From positions 92,048,929-92,112,928 of the forward strand of contig CM066314.1 in NCBI GenBank assembly GCA_033807775.1: a stretch of DNA of 64,000 nucleotides, given 5' to 3'. Each line of letters starts with the position of its first letter. Position 1 is the first letter of the stretch. Positions 57,461 to 64,000 of this stretch are shown here, one piece after another. The notes beneath the pieces are model-generated. The model did no database searches. It was not told the DNA's origin and saw only the letters and a program-made list of their open reading frames with translations. Origin of the DNA: Saussurea involucrata. Taxonomy: Eukaryota > Streptophyta > Magnoliopsida > Asterales > Asteraceae. The translations under genes and the position numbers were made by a program.

Positions 57461-57462
57461 TC

Positions 57463-59029
57463 TGTAACAACCCGGTTTCCCAAACATGTTTCAAATAACA
57501 TATATTTCATCACATTGTTACATTCATAAAAAGAAATTACCAAACAATTCACGTACGGTCCCAGCAGTCTCGAAACGATACAACATAACACCTATTCAGT
57601 TCCTAATCCTTGTCAGCTATTAACCCCGCCTTACACATTAATTCTTCCCTTTGCTAACGAACGATCCTCAACCTGGAATACATATTTTTAAAACAGAAAC
57701 GATGAGGGTTAGACCTAATGGTCCAGTGAGAAAATCCCTGTCAGTTGAAACTTGCCAAGAATCCAATTAAATAAAACCTTTTTAATACAAACACACATAT
57801 ATTACACGTAATTAAATACCAACCAAGACTTGCGTTTCGTATCCACTCAATCCCCCCTTATTCCTCCACAATTGGCCAAACTAGTGGTTGCAAGCCAACT
57901 AGTCAATTCACTCTGCTGTACAACATCTACAGTAAACACGCCTGTCCGCTTACCGGAACCCGGCAACACACCGGTCCGCACCTCGGATCCCGGCCCCGTA
58001 TTCTCGCAGAATACTCATATAATTACAGTATACCATCATGTATATAAACATTTCAATAAAAACACATAATCACATTATGTATCACATTCTCAATCCATAC
58101 ATATCCATTTCATATAGATATAAATCACATATATATGTATTCCAGTTGAAAAACGTTTTTAAATAAAACTCACCTGAATGCTTTTCCAATAGTTCTCCAA
58201 AAATCTCTTCAACAAGTCCCACTTTTATCTTTGAATTTTACTATCTTAAATAGTTAATTAACAAGAATACACCTCATTAAAAAAAATGTATTTTAACACT
58301 TTTCGCAACCCACAGCTTGCGAATTCCTCACTTTTCGCAACCCACTGTTGCGAAAACCAAAGAACTCGCAACCCACTGTTGCGAAAACCTCAGAACTCGC
58401 AACCCACTGTTGCGAAAACCTCATTTCTCGCAACCTACTGTTGCGAAAACCTGAAAAATTACTGTTCATCGTATTTTTTTAATAAGCTCAGCAAAAACGA
58501 CTTTCAGTCCAATATTTTCCCAGAAATCGTACTTTTAAGCTTAGATTTTCCAAAACATCCATTTTTAACAAAACCCACCTAAAAACTTAACTAGCAAACT
58601 CAAGAACACTTTTAAGAAATTAAAACACATACAAGGATGGATTTGTTACCTTGCTTACTTCAGTTTGGTCCTTTAAATCATAGCATCAAACTCTGGATTT
58701 CCTCCTTCTTCTTTCCCTTAATTTCTCTCTCGATTTCCTTCTCTCTCTCTCTCTAAACCGAACACACTACACACACTAACACTTAGGATATTTTCTCTTA
58801 ATTGAAAAAAATGGACACCTATCCTTACTAAAATAGGAAGTCGGTTTTGGCTAAAGAGGTTTGGATAAAAGACCAAACAAACCTTAAACTTATCTCACTT
58901 GGCAATAAATACCCCTAAACTTTCAAATAAAAATTAAAACTTACCCCTTAACTTCTTACTCCATAAAATACTAACATGAAACTTATAAAATTTTCAAATT
59001 TAAATTAGATAAAATACCTGGTTATTACA
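57463..59029 (-). repeat. GY-4 5' LTR, complete
   Basis: 1,567 bp; on the minus strand it runs TGTAATAACCAGG...CGGGTTGTTACA. It is the reference for recognising GY-1 and GY-3. No ORF of note. Confidence 0.95.
58295..58455. repeat. CGCAACCCACTGTTGCG repeats in the GY-4 LTR
   Basis: About five copies of cgcaacccactgttgcgaaa at intervals of roughly 29 bp. The two arms cgcaac and gttgcg make each unit a short hairpin. Confidence 0.92.
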
Positions 59030-59034
59030 ACCAA

Positions 59035-60495
59035 AAAGCCTGCAGCGTCTGAAGCTGACAAAGGCAAGAACAGAGGTGTTTCATCTGAAGACAACTTGGC
59101 TATTCTCTTCAGCAAGCCAGTTTTTCAGGTAACATACATTCTCTTCCCTTATATAGCATCCCTCCTCTATCCCTTCTCAACCACAGTTATCCTCTCCATA
59201 AAACCTCTATACACTTAAACCTCATTCTTTTCTCTATCTTTTTTCCCAAATGATCTTACTTAAACGATCGTTATGTTTTAGCTAGTCCTCTCCCCTGCTT
59301 GAGGATCCTGCTGAAGTTCCTCCACCTACATCAGCAATAAATCCAGCTCCTAGTGCTGAAGAAATAAACATAGTCTTAGACTTTGCTGAGACTGATGAAC
59401 CTGAAGAAGAGTTGCTCTCTCCCAATAAAAGACCTTCCTTGGCTCCTCAAACGCTAAGTGAAGAAGAACCGAAAAGGAGAGAAGCAATGATCAAACAGTT
59501 TGAAGATCAACGAATCATCCCTGCCCCTCGATTCAAAATATCAAGAAAGGAAGTCGCTGAACACTTCAAAGCTGAACAACAACTCGCCGATCGAAAAAGA
59601 ACTGAAGAAAAAAATAAAGCCTATGCTCTTGAGCTCGCTCAACAATCGGCGAAAGACCCTGAACTGAAGAAAGCTCCCATCTCAGTTCAACGACAATTAT
59701 GGAAAGACATCCAAAAGATCGTCGAGAAGAAGACCAAGGTATCTGACTCTACCCTGGAATGGTGCAAAGAACAACTAAACTATCGATTCCGGCCCTCCAG
59801 AATCAACAAGGTGAACATCAGGGGAAGGTACTCCATGAAAGTTCCAGTTGTTGAGGTCGACATAATCATAGAAAATGGTACTAAGGAAACCATCTACACT
59901 TCATCGATCAGCAGGTACGGTTTCTCTGAATACGAATAGCCATTCAGTGATCACGCTCAACCTTTAAAGACCATGTCGAGAATGTTTTAAATAAACAGAT
60001 CGACTTGTTACATCTATTGTGGATATTCCTCCTCCCCCTCCTGCTCCTGCTCAACGAAGAAGGCCTGTTGTAAAGAAGAAGATAACACCTTCAGACTCAG
60101 ACCCTCCTATCAGAAATGAAACCGGTATTTGCTTTTCTCGCGAAGAAGTACTTGGTCCTAAACCAGACCTCTCAGCACTCAACATCTCCCTACATCCTGG
60201 TGAATGCTTTGTCCCTGGAAACGTCTTAAGCGATCCTTATGGTATCTTCTTCAGAGACTACGATGGATGAGAATTCTTCCAACGCGTCTCTGAGCTATGC
60301 ATTGCCCCTATCGAACAGCTCAGATATCTCGTCTATTGGTGTGGTTTCAGATATGATCTTCTCGAATACTTCTTCAAACCTCTGATCTTTAAAGAAGCAA
60401 AGCGAAGAAGGGATATTGGAGAAACAGTCCCTGATTGGATGATCCCTACCACAAAATCCCTTGATGAACTTCTCATTAAGGATGAACCTGTATAG
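59035..60495 (+). pseudogene. SV-4 ORF3, 3' part
   Basis: It continues the frame of 44929-47498 after GY-4. A Lys/Ala/Ser-rich stretch leads to ...SKPVFQ at 59128, where a candidate intron begins. After it, SSPLLEDPAEVPPP opens a Pro/Glu-rich and coiled-coil region (FEDQRIIPAPRFKISRKEVAEHFKAEQQL) with KVNIRGRYSMKVPVVEVDIII, to a stop at 59937. After a frameshift (about 59940-60015) a Pro-rich basic linker precedes the C-terminal domain (SLHPGECFVPGNVLSDPYGIF, YLVYWCGFRYDLLEYFF), with a TGA at 60268 and the terminal TAG at 60493. Confidence 0.7.
59129..59285 (+). other. Candidate intron in SV-4 ORF3
   Basis: The reading frame closes after CAG|GTAACA and reopens, in a different frame, after ...ttttagctag|TCC. 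The 157-bp interval has GT-AG ends, is strongly pyrimidine-rich and full of stops. Its length (not a multiple of three) is what is needed to bring the two coding parts into register. Confidence 0.55.
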
Positions 60496-60759
60496 CTGAT
60501 AGGATTCCTTGTAATTCTTCTATCTTTATCAGTTTGTATCTTTTGTACTTGTAAATTTTATTTGCTGTACTTGTAATTTTTCCACTTCCCTCTGTAACCT
60601 TAACGAAGTTTAAACAAAAATTTCAGCGAATGTACTTTACTCCATCAGTACTCAAAAGATCCCCGAAAACAGTAAATGGGACAAATATATTATGAGTTCT
60701 TTTTATCCTTATGTTTCCATACTTAGCAATTTTCTTTTGTTGCTATGTCATAATCAAAT
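60496..60759 (+). other. SV-4 3' untranslated stretch
   Basis: AT-rich sequence between ORF3 and the PPT; nothing else seen. Confidence 0.6.
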
Positions 60760-60769
60760 AGGGGGAGAT
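60760..60769 (+). other. SV-4 polypurine tract
   Basis: agggggagat directly before TGTTGATCC. Confidence 0.85.
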
Positions 60770-61726
60770 TGTTGATCCAAACCCTCAGTGATTTGATAAT
60801 GACTCTAAGAGAAACACTTAGTCAAAATCGTAAGTAGACAATATGTATTAATGTTTTGTCATCAAAGAAAATACCAAGTCTGTTTAGTATCGCTGATGAA
60901 AACATATGCTTTAATTTACACATTCAGCGACACTATTCATCAGCAAGCCCCGAGCCTCTTCAGTCTTACTGATGATCGCTGATAATCTTAGTTGTTTACT
61001 TATGATCCCTGAAGACAAGTTTCACGTAAAAAAATGTTCTACTCTGAAGTCGAAGATCAAGCCAAATAACCAGCGACAAGTCTACTAATGAACTGATGCG
61101 GATATCAGCGAAGCCAGGACCTGTCCACTCAACGTGAAGTTTAAAGTAGAAAACTTGAGCGAACGCTGAACTTTATCACTCACTGATAAAGAACTATTTA
61201 GCGAACGCTGATCCTGAAGTTTCCTCTACAAGTAAATTTTGTCTTATCCCCTTGCACGTCTTTGTACGATATGTCAGAACGGACATCCCATTTGTCTAGA
61301 ATCATACAACCATCTCTGATTCTACACTGTTCATCATACGGCTACTAGGTTGTCTACCAAGGTTAAACCATGCAACCAATCAGCTACTGCAACGAGTAAA
61401 GTGATACTGTTGTGCATTAAAGGCATGCAGTATACAAATGAAACCCTACTTCAGGAATGAAGTGCTCGGCCATTTCCTTCTTCTTACTATTATGTGTGTT
61501 AGAATATTACTCTTAGTATTCTTATCTCCTTTCTATCTTATTTCTAGTGCAAGAAATCATAGTGATTCTCTTAACTTGTTTAGATTAGGTTTATTCCTTA
61601 ATCTTGTTCCGCAACAAGTTGTAAATTGTTTGATACATATCAATAAACAATTTAGAAAAGTAAAAATCGTGTGTTTGTATTCAACCCCCCCTTCTACCAA
61701 CTTGTATAACCCTTTCGGGACCAACA
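60770..61726 (+). repeat. SV-4 3' LTR
   Basis: 957 bp, TGTTGATCC...GGACCAACA. It carries many cagcga / tcgctga motifs and two copies of the palindrome agcgaacgct (near 61158 and 61200). The right flank is a C-rich run in SV-3 ORF3, so the insertion point is clear though its duplication partner is missing. Confidence 0.88.
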
Positions 61727-63972
61727 CCCCCCCTTTTGATGATCATGAGTATCATTATCATCAAACTTCCTCTTAAAAGACTGAGTTGAACATGATTCTA
61801 GCACAGCAGTAGCCACAGGCATAACCTCCAATGTCTTTGACACATCAGCCAAATGTGAACTAAAAGCTTGAAGTAGAGAAGACTTCAAATCATCCATGCT
61901 TTTTAGAATATCTAGTTGAAACTTTGAGAAATCCTCTTTGATCTCCTTTTGATGAGATTCCAAAGAGATTTTAACAACATCTACCTTTTCTTCAACATAT
62001 TTTGCCTTATTCTCCAACAAAGTTCTGAGATCATTAACTTCAGTTTTCAAGGCAGTCACCTCATTCTCCAAGTTCTGAACTTTACTTTCCAAGCCATGAT
62101 AATTGTTCTGAATCTTTTCAAATTCAGAAGTGAACAGTGCTAACCCTGGAGCAACAAATGATCCAGATTTCATATGTTTAGGGAACATATGGCCTGTAGG
62201 TGTCACTGAGTCACCTAGTACAACAAATGCACTTTGTAAAGAAGCTTTTAAGATGTTCACTTCCCCAGGTCTTCAATCCAATCCTTGACACCCAATATTA
62301 GGTATGTCTATGGATGTTGTGACAAGAAAACGAATTCCCTATTATGTGCTTGTGTGAAAAGATAATTCAGGCTCAAAAAGGATATTACTGTGCAATCCAG
62401 ACTCAATGTGATGAAAAGAATTTGGGATTCTTTGCCAAACTCCAAATGAGAAAGCAATGGTTCCCCAAAAGAAATTGAAACAGTGGCATGTGGAGATGCT
62501 ACTAAGTGCGTGGGGATGGGTATTTCAAAATCTACCATAGGCTCAGTGGTATTTTCAATATTAGTCACCAATAATTGTGAACCAATAGCAGATGTGGGTG
62601 CCCGGTTTAGATCAGCTAGAACATAGTCATCTCTTTTTTCTAACTCTAGTGACATTCTCTCATACTCACCACCCTCTATCTGTTTTTCAATCTCATCTCT
62701 ATCCATGCTCTCTGAATTTTCCCTCTCAGCACTCTGAGAATGTTCCCCCCTTAGAACATCCTCCCCCTATCTATTTACATTAGACCCATCACCTCTCATC
62801 TCATGGTTTTCCTCATGGGTATGGACCTGAGGTTCTTCAAGTCCCATAGAGGTGCAATAAGCTTTTAAAATCTCACTGTCTCTTGGAATATACGACCTAA
62901 GTGTTTTTCTTAACTGTTTATGTTCTGGAAAGTTAACAAGTTTGAGAGATGAAGTCATTGTACCCATGTAAAACATTGGCCCTTGCTCCTCGTCTGCTCG
63001 CCTTGGTATTTGAGGATTCTCCCTTAGTGGAAACCACAAGAATATTTGCCAATACATCTGAAATGGAATGTAGGACAGAGGCGTGTCCCTTGTTAGTCTC
63101 TTTAGTGCTTTCTGATGTCTTTCAAAAGTATTATTCATATCCTCCCACAAGATAGAAGCATAATTATAATGTTTATTCTTCACCAATCCATGAAATATCT
63201 GCATCACTTGCCTTGACCCCTGATATGGTGAACTATGCTTTCCAGATAAGCATTTGTTAACAACTGCAAAGAAACACGCCCAAATTGGAGGTAACTTGTT
63301 TCTTCTGAACGAGCTTAAGGTTTTCAATTCATCACAATAACCAAGTCTCTTGAAATCTGCAACCATTTCCTCTGAAGTAGGCTCATCATCAAAATCAGAT
63401 CTTCCCTCTAACACATCACTTTCTGGCAATCTCAACATGGTCCTTAGAATTCCAATGTTCAAAGTTAATTGAACTCCCTCTACATTCGATACAAACACAT
63501 TACCCTGCATTTCTAAATGTTTCCACCATTGTTGAATGTATTGCACATGTACAGTTTTCTTCAAAGTAAACCACTTTCTAAAGGGATGATATTTCAACAA
63601 TTCTATGATGATCCTATGCTCTTCCTTAAACTTTGTTACATCACGCACCAAAACACACTTACTCTCCAGAATATAATAATACTCTTCCATAGGTACTAAT
63701 CTCTCCAAAGAAATAGGTCTAAAAGACATCACAGACCTTACTGCACTCTGTTGATGTTCAATATTAGCATTACCCTGTTCAGCAACACCTTCGGACTCAA
63801 CCATTTAAATTTCATTCACATTCTGATTCTCCACCACATTTCCTCCAATAACCTCCTCTACTGCAACTTCTCTTTCAGGCATCATTACCTCATTCTCCGA
63901 ATCCGACGAAGACTCTATTAATGTTCTAGCAGTGTGTAATGATCGAGTGATAGTTCTTCGTGAGGCAGACAT
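61727..63972 (-). pseudogene. SV-3 ORF3, N-terminal and middle part
   Basis: The first ATG is at 63972 (MSASRRTITRSLHTA), 28 bp from the right edge. A TAA at 63805-63807 interrupts, after which the same frame runs 62308-63804 with a break near 62765. A frameshift between 62308 and 62262 leads to the last part. The N-terminal domain is well kept: YIQQWWKHLE, LPPIWACFFAVVNKCLSGKHSSPYQGS and FHGLVKNKHYNYASILWEDM. A Ser/Glu-rich linker follows, then a coiled coil (SKVQNLENEVTALKTEVNDLRTLLENK, about 61990-62090). It is cut at 61727 by the SV-4 LTR. Any promoter upstream would be off-window. Confidence 0.8.
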
Positions 63973-64000
63973 GATTGAAGTACAAGAGTTTGCAAGAATA

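Larger units (their letters stand above)
47499..59029 (-). mobile_element. GY-4: gypsy-type element in SV-4 ORF3, interior mostly lost
   Basis: Outer ends TGTAACAACC (47499) and gttattaca (59029) are flanked by accaa at 47494-47498 and 59030-59034, a perfect 5-bp duplication. On the minus strand it has an intact 5' LTR (57463-59029), PBS, about 0.9 kb of leader, the inserted SV-5, and only 441 bp of the 3' LTR (47499-47939). The whole gag-pol is gone. The remaining LTR overlap shows about three differences in 441 bp, so the insertion is fairly young. Confidence 0.92.
43986..61726 (+). mobile_element. SV-4: Sirevirus-type element, 5' half lost, ORF3 split by GY-4
   Basis: Only the pol-ORF3 spacer, ORF3, 3' UTR, PPT and 3' LTR remain; 5' LTR, gag and pol are missing. 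The left end joins the truncated GY-3 LTR. The right end is a clean LTR terminus (ggaccaaca) in SV-3 ORF3. GY-4 interrupts ORF3 with a perfect ACCAA duplication. Confidence 0.82.

Overview
This window is a repeat graveyard from a plant nuclear genome. I see no intact host gene, no rRNA or tRNA gene and nothing prokaryotic. The evidence for a plant is Ty1/copia elements of the Sirevirus type (long gag, pol, then a third 'envelope-like' ORF before the 3' LTR), primer-binding sites complementary to initiator tRNA-Met (TGGTATCAGAGC), large-LTR Ty3/gypsy elements, and plant-like GT-AG introns. The polyprotein flavour resembles copies I associate with Asteraceae, but that attribution is a guess. Labels used: SV = Sirevirus-type copia, CP = other copia, GY = gypsy-type, REL = relic gene.

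Layout. 1-7971: SV-1 (+), the 3' part of an element: gag end, pol, tandem repeats, ORF3, PPT, 3' LTR. 7972-~9775: GY-1 (-), a 5' leader, PBS and truncated LTR. ~9776-34276: SV-2 (-), with ORF3 partly tandem-duplicated (3,862-bp unit), pol split by the gypsy-type GY-2 (19319-27705, TSD CTTTT), then gag, PBS and 5' LTR. 34282-~35640: REL-1 (-), an intron-containing gypsy-associated relic. ~35744-37193: CP-1 (-), a gag-PR-INT relic. From 37194 to beyond the right edge: SV-3 (-), its LTR and ORF3 C-terminus on the left (37194-38212) and ORF3 N-terminal part on the right (61727-63972). Between these lie GY-3 (+ LTR pieces at 38213-38433 and ~43275-43985, split by CP-2 at 38434-43274) and SV-4 (+, 43986-61726). 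SV-4 ORF3 is split by GY-4 (-, 47499-59029, TSD ACCAA), and GY-4 contains SV-5 (+, 47940-56537). The longest nesting chain is CP-1 < SV-3 < SV-4 < GY-4 < SV-5.

Function. Gag would form virus-like particles, PR would mature the polyprotein, INT would integrate the cDNA, and RT/RNase H would copy the RNA from the tRNA-primed PBS and the PPT. Every coding region here carries stops, frameshifts or deletions, so no element looks autonomous as it stands. The ORF3 proteins have no assigned function; they carry an N-terminal conserved domain, long coiled coils and acidic or Lys/Glu-rich stretches.

The most interesting signal is that each ORF3 whose upstream region is visible (SV-1, both SV-2 copies, SV-4, SV-5) has its own TATA box. 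This is followed by an ATG-free, pyrimidine-rich leader of about 90-110 nt to a good-context ATG; in SV-4 that leader length is reached only if a 350-bp GT-AG intron is removed. It suggests that ORF3 is expressed from an internal promoter rather than only through the genomic RNA.
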